A DNA stretch of 14,230 nt, taken from the NCBI GenBank assembly GCA_003136795.1, contig PLDP01000059.1:1-14230 (forward strand), read 5' to 3'. The position numbers were made by a program, and so were the translations under genes. Source of the stretch: Actinomycetota bacterium. Its GTDB lineage: Bacteria; Actinomycetota; Thermoleophilia; Gaiellales; Gaiellaceae. The notes beneath the pieces are model-generated. The model had not been told where the DNA came from, searched no databases, and saw nothing but the letters and a program-made list of their open reading frames with translations. Below are positions 1-7,879 of this stretch, piece after piece (positions within the stretch are counted from its first letter, which is position 1; each line of letters opens with the position of its first letter).

Positions 1-1156
1 CGAGGTACACGGTCGCGAGCCCAAGCCTGCGCTGCACCGGCCCTTCGATCCGCCGCAGGCTCTGCACCTTCGTCAGCGGCACCCACGATGCGATGCGCGC
101 GACGCGCCCTCCCGTCGCGACCGCATACCGCTCGTCGAAGCCGAATGACAGGTGGCGGTAGCGCAGCGGCGACTTCCAGCGTGCGCGCCGTGGCGGCCTG
201 CGCTCCGCCGGCGGCGCCCCGGGCACGAGCAGCGCGAGCAACTGCGCCGCTTCGGCGTGCGTGCCGACCGGCAAGATCGTGCGCAGCCGCCGCTTCCCAC
301 GCCCCGCGTCGTTGTGATCGTGAACGCGGCCGGCGACATCGACATCGAGGCGGCACCACCCGAGCGGGCGCCAGAGCAGCGGCTCGACGAGTTGCACCGC
401 TTGCACCCTCCCGCGCGGGATCGTCTCCGCGGTCGTCTCGACGAGCCCCGCGCGCATGCGCAGCCCTTCGGGCGCCTCGGCGACGGTTGCGTTGAAGGCG
501 CGGTTGAAGCGGCGCCAGAGCGCGACGATGCCGCCGATCAGGAACGGCAGCGTCGCACCGGCGAAGACGCGAGCAAGCCTCGGGTCGACTGACGCGGAAA
601 CGCCAAGCGCGATCACGTAGACGACAAGCACCACCGCAGGCGCGCTCAGGACGAGCGATGCGGCGATGCGCCCCGTCGGCACGCGCACGAGCTCGCGGTC
701 GTCCGGCTCGGGGGTCTGCTCGTGCGCGCCCTGAGACAAGGCGAGCAAGCGCGCACGCAACTCGTTCGCCTGCACGACCGGCAGGTAGGCAAGGCGCGCG
801 GCCCCTCCCGTGCCGCCCATGCGCAGCCGCAGCTCTGCGAGGCCGAGGGCGCGCGCGATGCCCGGGCGCACGGTGTCGATCGCCTGCACCTGCGAGAGCG
901 GGTAGCGCAGCGAGCTGCGGCGCAGGAGGCCGGTCTCGATCCGAAGGTCGTTGCCGTCGATCCGCCAGCGCGTCACGAGCCACGACACGACGCCGAGCAC
1001 AATCAGCGCGCAGACCGCGAACACGTGCCAGACGACATCCGATTTGCTCGTCCCGCCGGAGACGAGCGTCGGCACGAAGATGAACCCGACTGCGATCAGC
1101 CCCCGTCCCGCGCGCACCGCCGGCGACAACGGGTGCAGGCGGTGCCAGCCGTTCAC
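1..1156 (-). CDS. Bacterial PH-domain (bPH2, YdbT-like) membrane protein, partial (3' end beyond window)
   Basis: The minus-strand frame is open for 385 codons from a GTG at 1154-1156 to the left edge, so the C-terminus is missing. The start overlaps the stop of the upstream gene as GTGA, which implies translational coupling. The translation begins VNGWHRLHPLSPAVRAG and shows paired hydrophobic segments (about residues 20-60 and 165-205), each followed by a PH-like domain. The first PH domain carries WRIDGNDLRIETGLLRR and YPLSQVQAIDTVRPG; the second carries LRMRAGLVETTAETIPRGRVQAVQL; a third begins at WVPLTKVQSLRR just before the edge. This repeated pattern is that of the bPH2 (DUF304) family, as in Bacillus subtilis YdbT, which is roughly 490 residues long. 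Family members are membrane proteins of poorly defined role, and YdbS/YdbT has been linked to resistance to antimicrobial compounds. The family call is firm; the specific function is unknown. Confidence 0.85.
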   Translation of the reverse strand, partial: MNGWHRLHPLSPAVRAGRGLIAVGFIFVPTLVSGGTSKSDVVWHVFAVCALIVLGVVSWLVTRWRIDGNDLRIETGLLRRSSLRYPLSQVQAIDTVRPGIARALGLAELRLRMGGTGGAARLAYLPVVQANELRARLLALSQGAHEQTPEPDDRELVRVPTGRIAASLVLSAPAVVLVVYVIALGVSASVDPRLARVFAGATLPFLIGGIVALWRRFNRAFNATVAEAPEGLRMRAGLVETTAETIPRGRVQAVQLVEPLLWRPLGWCRLDVDVAGRVHDHNDAGRGKRRLRTILPVGTHAEAAQLLALLVPGAPPAERRPPRRARWKSPLRYRHLSFGFDERYAVATGGRVARIASWVPLTKVQSLRRIEGPVQRRLGLATVYL

Positions 1157-1623
1157 AGACCGGCCGCGTTCGCCTCGCCGAGCGCCGCGAGCTGGTCGCG
1201 CAGGCGCGCCGCCTCGGCCGCCTCGAGCCCGGGGATGCGCGCGTCGGTCGCGGCGGCGGCCGTGTGCAGGCGCACCGTGGCGAGACCGAAGGAGCGCTCG
1301 ATCGGCCCGGCCGTCACGTCGACGAACTGCATGCGGCCGTACGGCACGACCGACAGGCGGTGGACCATCAGCCCGCGCCGGACGAGCAGGTCGTCCTCAC
1401 GCTCCAGGTAGCCCCAAGCGCCGACGCGGCGCTGGAGGAGCACGTCGAGGACCGCCCCGGCCACGAGGACGGCGAGCGCGCCGCCGATCGCAGCGAGCGC
1501 GCTCACCTCCAGTGCCAGCAAAATCGCCGCCGCGGCGGCGCCGGCTGCGGTCGGGACGAGCGCCTCGATGTGGCGGACGTGGCGCAGCCGCGGGGACGGC
1601 CGCTTCCAGGCTCCAGGCTCCAT
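1153..1623 (-). CDS. Small bacterial PH-domain (bPH2, YdbS-like) membrane protein
   Basis: This 156-residue protein starts at the ATG at 1621-1623. The frame remains open another 65 codons upstream, but that part is Arg/Pro-rich without family features and would run into the divergent helicase gene. Two adjacent hydrophobic segments (about residues 20-42 and 44-64) are followed by one PH-like domain (about 70-145). The domain contains YLEREDDLLVRRGLMVHR and VPYGRMQFVDVTAGPIER, then FGLATVRLHTA, which is the diagnostic bPH2/DUF304 signature. Length and layout match B. subtilis YdbS (about 160 residues). Its stop overlaps the GTG of the YdbT-like gene downstream, so the two form the usual ydbS-ydbT pair and probably a membrane complex. 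Its biochemical role is not established. No clear Shine-Dalgarno sequence precedes the ATG; AATACT lies six bases before it, so a leaderless start is possible. Confidence 0.88.
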   Translation of the reverse strand: MEPGAWKRPSPRLRHVRHIEALVPTAAGAAAAAILLALEVSALAAIGGALAVLVAGAVLDVLLQRRVGAWGYLEREDDLLVRRGLMVHRLSVVPYGRMQFVDVTAGPIERSFGLATVRLHTAAAATDARIPGLEAAEAARLRDQLAALGEANAAGL

Positions 1624-1677
1624 TCCCGCAGTATTCAGCCTCGGCAAGACCGACCGACGGCGGTCCGGCACATCGGC

Positions 1678-1683
1678 TATCCT
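1678..1683 (+). promoter_or_regulatory. Candidate -10 hexamer for the helicase gene
   Basis: TATCCT fits the TANNNT -10 pattern and lies in the 130-bp divergent gap between the PH-domain gene and the helicase. It would place the transcription start near 1690 and leave a leader of about 60 bases that contains a hairpin and a Shine-Dalgarno sequence. No convincing -35 hexamer is visible, so confidence is low. Confidence 0.3.
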
Positions 1684-1689
1684 GCGCCC

Positions 1690-1727
1690 TGCGCACTGCG
1701 AGACGGGGATTGAACCCCGCGGGCGCA
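1690..1727 (+). other. Nested hairpin in the helicase 5' leader
   Basis: An outer arm TGCGC (1690-1694) pairs with GCGCA (1723-1727). Inside it CGGGG (1704-1708) pairs with CCCCG (1715-1719) around the loop ATTGAA. It sits between the candidate promoter and the ribosome binding site of an SF2 helicase gene, so a role in mRNA stability or self-regulation is conceivable. On the minus strand the inner hairpin resembles a tRNA T-arm, but no tRNA can be folded around it. Confidence 0.35.
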
Positions 1728-1734
1728 CCCTTTG

Positions 1735-1740
1735 AGGAGG
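1735..1740 (+). promoter_or_regulatory. Shine-Dalgarno AGGAGG of the helicase gene
   Basis: A perfect AGGAGG (GAGGAGG from 1734) lies 13 bases before the GTG at 1754. That spacing is longer than ideal, but there is no nearer in-frame ATG, GTG or TTG, so it supports the GTG start. Confidence 0.55.
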
Positions 1741-1753
1741 CGGCACCACAGAC

Positions 1754-4378
1754 GTGCCGCAGGCATTGGCAGAAACCATTACGCACTCTCCGAGCGAATC
1801 GGAGGAGGCGGCGGCCATTCGGGCCGACGCCCTCCGCGCCGAGTCATGGGCCGGCGAGCCCTTCCTACGTCCCGATGAGGATCCGGACGTCGTCCTTGCG
1901 CCCAGGACCGCCCGGCGGCGCGCGCTCGACGACGGGCTCGCCGAGCTGGGCGCAGGCGGCGACTCGCCGTCACCGGAGTGGAAGGTGCGCTACGCCCTCC
2001 TGCTCGGGCTCGAACGCGTCCTCTCGGAGAAGCCGCCGCATCTCGCCTCCGGCACCGAGCTGCGCCGCCATCAGGTCGACGCGCTCGCCGGGATGCTCAC
2101 CGAGCTGATCGCCGCCGCCCAAAAGGGCGAGAACGGCAACGGGCACGACGAGCCGGACGAGGAGGACGAACCGGAGGACGAGCTCGAGCTCGATCCGGAC
2201 GTCGAGCTTGACGAGGACGTCGTCGAGCCGCTGCCGATCGAAGTCGATCCCGGCGCGATCCGCCGCTACCGCTTCCGCCACCCGACCGCATCCGGCAAGA
2301 CGATCGCTGCGTCCGGCTTCGTCGAGGCGGCGCGCACCGAGGGCGTCCTGATCCTCACGCACCGCCGCCTGCTCGTCGACCAGTTCCGTCGCGACCTGAC
2401 CGAGCACGGCTACGGCGACCGCTTCCACGACGCGGTGCTCACGGGCCACACGGCGCCGCGGCCGGCGAACCCGATCACGATCCAGACCTACGCGTGGTTC
2501 GCACGGCACGTCGACGAGATCGCGCGCGACGCCTACCAGCTCGTCATCTGCGACGAGGCGCACACCGCGCTCGGCGAGAAGACGTCGACGGCGATCCGTT
2601 CGCTCAGCGCGCCGATCTACATCGGCATGACCGCGACCGAGGAGCTGATCGCGAAGCAGGTCTCGGACGTCTTCCCGGCGTCGGTCGACGACCTGCCGCT
2701 GGCGGACGCCGCGCGCCGCGGGTTGATCGCGCCGCTGCGCTGCCTGCGTGTTCCGCCGGTGGCGGCGATCAACCAGGTGCCGATCGTCGGCGGCGACTTC
2801 GAGGAGCGCGCTCTTGCGCAGGCCCTCGACCACGAGGCTTTGAACATGGCGGCGGCGACGCTCTATCGCGAGCGGTTCGGCGACACGCCGGGCATCGTCT
2901 ACGCGGCCGGCGTCGACCACGCCTACAACCTCGCGACCGCCTTCCGCGCGGCGGGCATCAAGGCCGAGGCCGTGTCGGGCCGCACGCCGCCCGTCAAGCT
3001 CGCCGAGATCCTCGCCGCCTACGAGCGCGGCGAGATCGACGTGCTGATCAACGCGATGCTGCTCGCCGAAGGCTGGAACTCGCCTCGCGCGACGATCGTC
3101 ATGCATCTCGCGCCGACGGCGTCGAAGCGCGTCTACCAGCAGCGGATCGGCCGCATCATGCGCATCCATCCGCGCAAGGAGGCAGGCATCGTCGTCGACT
3201 TCACGCCGAAGGCCGCCACGCACAACGAGCGCGTCGTGTCGCTGCATTCGCTGCTCGACGCAGACTTCTATCGCGAAGGCGCGCGCGTGACGCCCGCCCC
3301 GCGTCGTCGCACGCAGCGCCGGGCGCGGCGCAAGCTGACGCCGGTGGCGTGGCTCGTGCCGGTCACGCCCGACGTTCTGCGGCGCAAGGTGGTGATTACG
3401 CGCGAGTGGCAGCGCGTCGATCCGAAGTTTCTCGACGGGGACGAGCAGGAGTTCTGGGGCGAGATCGCCGGGCGCCAGCTGCGCTTCGACGAGCGCGCGG
3501 CGTTCGTCGAGAAGCTGACCGCGCGCGGCGCGTCGAAGCGGGCGATGGAGACGTTCCTGTCGACGTGCGCGGCGCAGAACCCGAACCGGCGGCTGCGGCT
3601 GATCGCGCTCGCCGACCGCGTCTCGATGAAGGTCGAGCGCGCGGACTTCGACGATCTCGTCACGCTCGTCACACTGGCGCCGCCGTGGGAGAAGGATCGT
3701 GCGGCCGGCGTGAGGATCATGCTGCGCGCGATCGCCGACGGGAAAGCGGACGCGCCGGAACAGATCCTCGCGCGCTGGACCTGGAAGCTCTCGCGCGCGG
3801 TACGCAAGCAGCTCGACCGCAAGGCTTCGCAGGAGTACCCGGACGCAAAACGGCTGCTCGGCGCCCTCGCGAACTCGCGCGGCCATCGGCACGAGGAGAA
3901 CGCTGCGAAGCTCGTCAACGCCGCGCTCGAGATGCCGCACGAGGTGGGCGCGGCGCTGCTCGCGTCCGCCGAGGGCTACACGCCGCGCTCGACGCAGCTG
4001 CTCGAGGCGGCGCGCGAGCGGCTCGGCACGATCCAGGAGGTCGCCGGCTGGATCGCGGACAACCTGCCGCAACCGAAGACGGGCCCGTCTCGCGCGCGCC
4101 GCCGGCGGCGGCGCAAGAAGAAGACGGGCACCGAGGCGACGGGCGGCGCGACGCAGATAACGGGCACGGAAGCCGCCGCCGAAGGCGGCGGAGGCGGCGA
4201 GGGCCAGCCGGGGGCGCCGAAGAAGCGCCGCCGCAGGCGCAAGAAGCCGGCGGAGGCGGGCGGAGCTCCGGCAACCGCAACCGCAGCCGCAAACGGCAGC
4301 GGTGCGGAGGTCCCAGCGGTCCCAGCACCGGCGCCGGCACCGGCAGAACAAGCCGTGCCCACCGAAGACGCGGCCTAG
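1754..4378 (+). CDS. DEAD/DEAH-family SF2 helicase with acidic insertion and basic C-terminal tail
   Basis: This 874-residue protein starts at GTG 1754. SF2 motifs are in order: a Q-motif-like LRRHQVDAL (103-111), motif I as PTASGKT (177-183, with Ala where Gly is usual), motif II DEAH (267-270), motif III TAT (293-295), motif V around INAMLLAEGWNSP (432-444) and motif VI QQRIGRIMR (462-470). ATP-dependent strand separation or translocation on nucleic acid is expected. The layout resembles UvrB/Res-type and SSL2-like DEAH helicases more than classical DEAD-box RNA helicases. Two features are odd. First, a strongly acidic stretch of about 35 residues (132-165) separates the HQ element from motif I. 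Second, the last 95 residues are low-complexity, with two Arg/Lys clusters (about 780-790 and 823-831) and Ala/Pro/Gly spacers that probably bind nucleic acid. The segment 500-770 is helical and unassigned. It is monocistronic, divergent from the PH-domain genes. The helicase call is firm; the substrate is unknown. Confidence 0.9.
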   Translation: MPQALAETITHSPSESEEAAAIRADALRAESWAGEPFLRPDEDPDVVLAPRTARRRALDDGLAELGAGGDSPSPEWKVRYALLLGLERVLSEKPPHLASGTELRRHQVDALAGMLTELIAAAQKGENGNGHDEPDEEDEPEDELELDPDVELDEDVVEPLPIEVDPGAIRRYRFRHPTASGKTIAASGFVEAARTEGVLILTHRRLLVDQFRRDLTEHGYGDRFHDAVLTGHTAPRPANPITIQTYAWFARHVDEIARDAYQLVICDEAHTALGEKTSTAIRSLSAPIYIGMTATEELIAKQVSDVFPASVDDLPLADAARRGLIAPLRCLRVPPVAAINQVPIVGGDFEERALAQALDHEALNMAAATLYRERFGDTPGIVYAAGVDHAYNLATAFRAAGIKAEAVSGRTPPVKLAEILAAYERGEIDVLINAMLLAEGWNSPRATIVMHLAPTASKRVYQQRIGRIMRIHPRKEAGIVVDFTPKAATHNERVVSLHSLLDADFYREGARVTPAPRRRTQRRARRKLTPVAWLVPVTPDVLRRKVVITREWQRVDPKFLDGDEQEFWGEIAGRQLRFDERAAFVEKLTARGASKRAMETFLSTCAAQNPNRRLRLIALADRVSMKVERADFDDLVTLVTLAPPWEKDRAAGVRIMLRAIADGKADAPEQILARWTWKLSRAVRKQLDRKASQEYPDAKRLLGALANSRGHRHEENAAKLVNAALEMPHEVGAALLASAEGYTPRSTQLLEAARERLGTIQEVAGWIADNLPQPKTGPSRARRRRRRKKKTGTEATGGATQITGTEAAAEGGGGGEGQPGAPKKRRRRRKKPAEAGGAPATATAAANGSGAEVPAVPAPAPAPAEQAVPTEDAA

Positions 4379-4393
4379 CCTGGCCCTTCGGGA

Positions 4394-4420
4394 CGTGTCC
4401 TGCCTCTGAGGTAGGACACG
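4394..4420. terminator. Near-perfect palindrome after the helicase gene: terminator or dispersed repeat
   Basis: CGTGTCCT (4394-4401) pairs exactly with AGGACACG (4413-4420). A G-T wobble and the inner CCT/AGG pairs extend this to a 12-bp stem with the three-base loop CTG. Outside it, GGCCCT (4382-4387) can pair with AGGGCC (4433-4438). The hairpin follows the helicase stop by 15 bases and precedes dipZ, so it may terminate transcription, but no T-tract follows. Its tight symmetry also resembles a dispersed palindromic repeat. No second copy is seen in this window. Confidence 0.5.
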
Positions 4421-4475
4421 GCTCAAACCGCCAGGGCCGTCGTAACGAAACACCTGCAGACTGGGTCGGTAACGG

Positions 4476-6104
4476 ATGCTCATCCTGCTTGCCATCGGGT
4501 TTCTCGCGGGGGTCGTCACCGCGGTCTCGCCGTGCGTTTTGCCGGTGCTGCCGATCCTCCTCGCCGGCGGCGCCTCCGGGCGCAAGCCGCTCCGCATCGT
4601 CGCCGGGCTCGTCGCGAGCTTCACCGTCTTCACCCTCTTCGCCTCCTGGCTCCTCGACCAGCTCGGCCTCCCCCAGGACTTTCTGCGCAACGCCGCGATC
4701 GTCTTGCTCTTCGTGATGGCCGCGATGCTGCTGATTCCGCGCGCGGCGCTCCTCATCGAGCGGCCGCTCGCGATCTTCTCGCGCTTCCGGCCGAGCGGCG
4801 TCGGCGGCGGCTTCTTCTTCGGCGCGACACTCGGCCTCGTCTTCGTGCCCTGCGCCGGCCCCGTGCTCGCGACGGTCACGGTCGTCGCCGCGAACAACTC
4901 CGTCGGTTTCCGCGCCATCCTGCTGACGCTCGCCTACGCCGCCGGCGCCGCGCTGCCGATGCTCGTGATCGCACGCGGCGGCCTCGAGGCCTCCGCCCGG
5001 CTACGCAGGCACGCCGAGACGGTGCGGATCGTCTCCGGCGCTGTACTGGCCGCCGTCGCGCTCGGTCTGGTCTTCCACCTCGACGACAACCTCGCGACGC
5101 TGACGCCGGGCTACACCTCGTTCCTGCAGAACAAGCTCGAGAACAACTCGACGGCCAAGCGCGAGCTTGCGAAGGTTCGCGGCGGCGGCCAGGCGCTCGC
5201 TGCCGTCAGCAAGACGCCGAAGGGCAGCCTGCCCGACTACGGCGTCGCGCCGCCGCTGCATGCGGACGGGGCGTGGATCAACACGAAGCCGCTCACGCTC
5301 GCGCAGCTGCGCGGCAAAGTCGTGCTCGTCGACTTCTGGACATACTCGTGCATCAACTGCCTGCGCACGCTGCCGCATCTGAAGGCCTGGTACGCGACCT
5401 ACCACGCCAAAGGGCTCGTGATCATCGGCGTGCACACACCGGAGTTCGCATTCGAACACGTCACCTCAAACGTGCAGGCCGCCGTCAAGCGTCTCGGCAT
5501 CACCTACCCGGTCATGCAGGACAACAAGTACAAGACCTGGGACAACTACGCGAACGAGTACTGGCCGGCCGAGTATCTGATCGACAAACAAGGCCACGTT
5601 CGCCACACGCATTTCGGCGAGGGCGAATATCCCCAGACAGAGGCGCTGATCCGCAGGCTGCTCGCGGACAACGGCCCCCACGCGCGGCAGTTAGCCGACA
5701 TGACGCCGACGGGCCTGCTGACACCCGAGAGCTACCTGGGTTACGCGCGCCTGTCGAACTACGTCGGCACGAGACCGGTGCCGAACGTCAGCACTCGCTA
5801 CCACTTCGCCGCGACGATTCCCGACGACACGCTCTCGTACGACGGCTTGTGGCGCGTCGGCTCCGAGTCGATCGTCGCCGGCGCGAACGCGCGCCTGCGC
5901 CTGCGCTTCCAGGCGAAGAACGTCTACATCGTCCTCGGCGGCCACGGCACCGTCCACGCGCTGATCGACGGCAAGCTCGCCGGCACGATCGACGTGAACG
6001 CACAGCGCCTCTACACCGTTCGCTCGTCGAACCGGTCGGAGTCGGCGCTCCTGGAGCTGCGCTTCTCGCGCGGCATCCAGGCCTACTCGTTCACGTTCGG
6101 CTAG
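4476..6104 (+). CDS. dipZ: DipZ-like CcdA-thioredoxin fusion, extracytoplasmic thiol-disulfide transporter
   Basis: This 542-residue protein has three parts. Residues 1-205 form a polytopic CcdA/DsbD-type membrane domain with the conserved SPCVLPVLP (Cys20) and VPCAGPVLA (Cys126), the intramembrane cysteine pair that passes electrons outward. Residues 255-400 form a TlpA/AhpC-like thioredoxin domain with FWTYSCINCLRTLP, the active CXXC being Cys292 and Cys295. Residues 405-542 form the beta-rich C-terminal domain seen in mycobacterial DipZ. The length equals typical DipZ proteins. The expected role is to deliver reductant from the cytoplasm to extracytoplasmic partners such as apocytochromes or cuproprotein chaperones. 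This is consistent with CtaA and Sco genes nearby. The ATG at 4476 is chosen because the first membrane helix begins at once; no good Shine-Dalgarno sequence precedes it. It converges on the PAC2 gene with a six-base gap. Confidence 0.93.
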   Translation: MLILLAIGFLAGVVTAVSPCVLPVLPILLAGGASGRKPLRIVAGLVASFTVFTLFASWLLDQLGLPQDFLRNAAIVLLFVMAAMLLIPRAALLIERPLAIFSRFRPSGVGGGFFFGATLGLVFVPCAGPVLATVTVVAANNSVGFRAILLTLAYAAGAALPMLVIARGGLEASARLRRHAETVRIVSGAVLAAVALGLVFHLDDNLATLTPGYTSFLQNKLENNSTAKRELAKVRGGGQALAAVSKTPKGSLPDYGVAPPLHADGAWINTKPLTLAQLRGKVVLVDFWTYSCINCLRTLPHLKAWYATYHAKGLVIIGVHTPEFAFEHVTSNVQAAVKRLGITYPVMQDNKYKTWDNYANEYWPAEYLIDKQGHVRHTHFGEGEYPQTEALIRRLLADNGPHARQLADMTPTGLLTPESYLGYARLSNYVGTRPVPNVSTRYHFAATIPDDTLSYDGLWRVGSESIVAGANARLRLRFQAKNVYIVLGGHGTVHALIDGKLAGTIDVNAQRLYTVRSSNRSESALLELRFSRGIQAYSFTFG

Positions 6105-6110
6105 ACGCGG

Positions 6111-6998
6111 TCAGTGCTCGCGGGCGACGTCGTCGTCGCCCTGGTCGTTCTCGCGCTCGCGCAGGAAGCGCGTCAGCTCGGCCGCGATCGAGTCGCCCGA
6201 CGGCAGATCTTCCTCGTCGACGAGGTCGTCGACCCGGCGCTCGAGATCCTGCACGTACGCGGACGTCTCTTCGTCCGTCGCGACCGCCTCGCTGACCTGC
6301 TGCGCATACGCGTCGGCGGCTTCGTCGAGCTCCACCGTGTCGACATCTGCACCGAGCAGATCGCCGAGACGGTCGACGAGCGCTTTCGCCGCACGCGGCG
6401 AAGGGGTCAGCGAGACGTAGTGCGGAACCGCCGCCCAGAGGCTCGCCGACTTGAGCCCGGCGCGCGAGCAGGCGTCGTGCAGCACGCCGACCATCCCGGT
6501 CGGGCCCTCGTAGCGGGACGCCTGCAGGCCGAGCTGATCGATCAGCTCGGGATCGGTCGCGCTGCCGGTCACGGGCGACGGCCGCGTGTGCGGCACGTCG
6601 GCGAGCAGCGAGCCGAGCGTGATCACGAGCTCGACCTGGAAGTCCTGTGCCAGGCCCGTGATCAGCTCCGAGAACGTGCGCCAGCGGAGGTTCGGCTCGA
6701 CGCCCAGCAGGATGATCGCGTCGCGCCCGGCGCCGGGCAGCGGAGCGTGCATGAACGTGTTCTCCGGCCACTCGACCTTGCGCATGTAACCGTCGACGAG
6801 TGTGACCATCGGCCGCGTTGCCTGGAAGTCGTAGAAGTTCTCGGGATCGATCGACGCGAACTCTTGCGCCGCCCACGCGCGCGCGAGATACGCGCCGGCG
6901 AGCGACGCTCCCTGCCCGCCGTCGTTCCAGCCGCGGAAGGCCGCGATCAGCACCGGGCGCTCCAGGTCGGGCCGGGATTCCATGCGCAGCTCCGTCAC
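6111..6998 (-). CDS. PAC2 family protein (actinobacterial proteasome-assembly-chaperone-like)
   Basis: This 295-residue protein starts at GTG 6996-6998, overlapping the TGA of the upstream ctaA gene as GTGA, so the pair is probably coupled. The N-terminus has LIAAFRGWNDGGQGAS (17-32), the hallmark opening of PAC2 proteins. It continues with IILLGVEPNLRWRTF, a ligand-loop ELVITLGSLLADVPHTRP and a glycine-rich EGPTGMVGVLHDAC. The C-terminus (about 225-295) is acidic and helical, probably coiled coil, ending in a charged tail. PAC2 proteins are related in fold to the eukaryotic proteasome assembly chaperone 2. The function of the bacterial members is not settled. The link to haem A synthase through the overlap is a local observation, not a known pathway link. 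Confidence 0.9.
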   Translation of the reverse strand: MTELRMESRPDLERPVLIAAFRGWNDGGQGASLAGAYLARAWAAQEFASIDPENFYDFQATRPMVTLVDGYMRKVEWPENTFMHAPLPGAGRDAIILLGVEPNLRWRTFSELITGLAQDFQVELVITLGSLLADVPHTRPSPVTGSATDPELIDQLGLQASRYEGPTGMVGVLHDACSRAGLKSASLWAAVPHYVSLTPSPRAAKALVDRLGDLLGADVDTVELDEAADAYAQQVSEAVATDEETSAYVQDLERRVDDLVDEEDLPSGDSIAAELTRFLRERENDQGDDDVAREH

Positions 6999-7870
6999 TC
7001 GCTCATCCTACGCGGCCGCCAAAGGCTGAAGACGAAGGCGGTGACGGCAACCCACACCGTCGCGGCGAGCGTCACGTGACCGAGCACGAGCCACCACGGC
7101 AGGTGCGTGCGGTACTGCGTCTCGCCGATCACCATCTGGACGGCCAGCAGGCCGAGGAGGACGAGCGCGCCGCGCACCTGGGGCGCACGGTTGCGCACGA
7201 GCCACACGAGCAGCAGCGCGAACAAGATGCCGAAGACGGCGGTCGCGCGAACGTGCCAGTACACGGCCGGCTGGAATGACCAGAGACGGCGCACGACCGC
7301 GCTGCCCGGATGCGGCCCGGAGGCGGTCGCAAACGTGCCGCTCACGATCAGAACGACAGCCGCGAACCCGACGAGGAGCCCGAGCCGCGGCACCCAGGGC
7401 GGCAACGATGTTCGTGCGCGCGCGCGGGTCTCGATCGCGAGCACGACGCCGAGCGTCAGCACGACGATCGAGAGCAGGAAGTGCGAGAGGACGAACCAGG
7501 GGTTGAGATGGAAGTGCACCGTCAGCGCGCCGAGCGGCGCCTGAAGCAGGGTCCCGAAGAAGACGACGAACGCGAGCCGACGCAGCAGCGGTGCGAGCAC
7601 CCACGTCGCGAGCGTGACGAGGATCGTGATGAACGCGATCACGCGATTCGAGAACTCGATGTAGCTGTGGTAGCTCTTCGGCTCGAAGTGATGCGGTGCG
7701 CAGCCGGGCCAGTGCTCGCAACCGAGCCCGGAGCCCGTCAGGCGCACCGTCGCGCCCGTCGCGATGATCAGCACCAGCATCGCCGCGTTCGCCAGGGCCA
7801 GCCGACGGAATCCCGCGGCCGAGAGCGCGAAGGCGCGCATGCGCGCGAGCGGCGGGGCGCCGGCTTCCAT
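6995..7870 (-). CDS. ctaA: Haem A synthase, COX15/CtaA family
   Basis: This 291-residue integral membrane protein has about eight hydrophobic helices arranged as two four-helix halves. The first half carries TGATVRLTGSGLGCEHWPGC (38-57) with the Cys51/Cys57 pair of the first extracytoplasmic loop, as in Bacillus CtaA. Candidate haem-ligand histidines are His130 (FVLSHFLL), His206 (YWHVRA) and His265 (LVLGHVTLA). The glutamate of the EFSNR motif (Glu72) is present, but the position of the first haem-ligand histidine is Asn75. I believe this EFxNR form is common in actinobacterial homologues. The enzyme oxidises the C8 methyl of haem O to make haem A for aa3-type cytochrome oxidase. The ATG at 7868-7870 is taken; Met11 is an alternative. 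A TACAGT hexamer lies nine bases upstream. It is coupled to the PAC2 gene downstream. Confidence 0.92.
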   Translation of the reverse strand: MEAGAPPLARMRAFALSAAGFRRLALANAAMLVLIIATGATVRLTGSGLGCEHWPGCAPHHFEPKSYHSYIEFSNRVIAFITILVTLATWVLAPLLRRLAFVVFFGTLLQAPLGALTVHFHLNPWFVLSHFLLSIVVLTLGVVLAIETRARARTSLPPWVPRLGLLVGFAAVVLIVSGTFATASGPHPGSAVVRRLWSFQPAVYWHVRATAVFGILFALLLVWLVRNRAPQVRGALVLLGLLAVQMVIGETQYRTHLPWWLVLGHVTLAATVWVAVTAFVFSLWRPRRMSE

Positions 7871-7879
7871 CTGGGCGGA

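Noticed and set aside
1700..1722. tRNA T-arm-like sequence on the minus strand (GGGGTTCAATCCCC)
   Set aside because: The T-loop consensus fits, but no acceptor, D-arm or anticodon arm can be paired around it and there is no CCA end. It is better read as a hairpin in the helicase leader.
1153..1818. N-terminal 65-codon extension of the YdbS-like gene
   Set aside because: The extension overlaps the start of the divergent helicase gene and lacks family sequence. The ATG at 1621-1623 gives the usual YdbS length.
951..2108. Plus-strand 385-codon frame over the PH-domain genes
   Set aside because: The composition is Arg/Pro/Ser-rich without recognisable family features. The opposite strand has two coherent bPH2 proteins with a GTGA overlap.
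1970..4918. Very long minus-strand open frame (982 codons) across the helicase gene
   Set aside because: It is an antisense shadow created by GC-rich codons: its translation is dominated by Arg, with Leu and Ala, has no domain, and it covers a gene with complete SF2 motifs and the start of dipZ.
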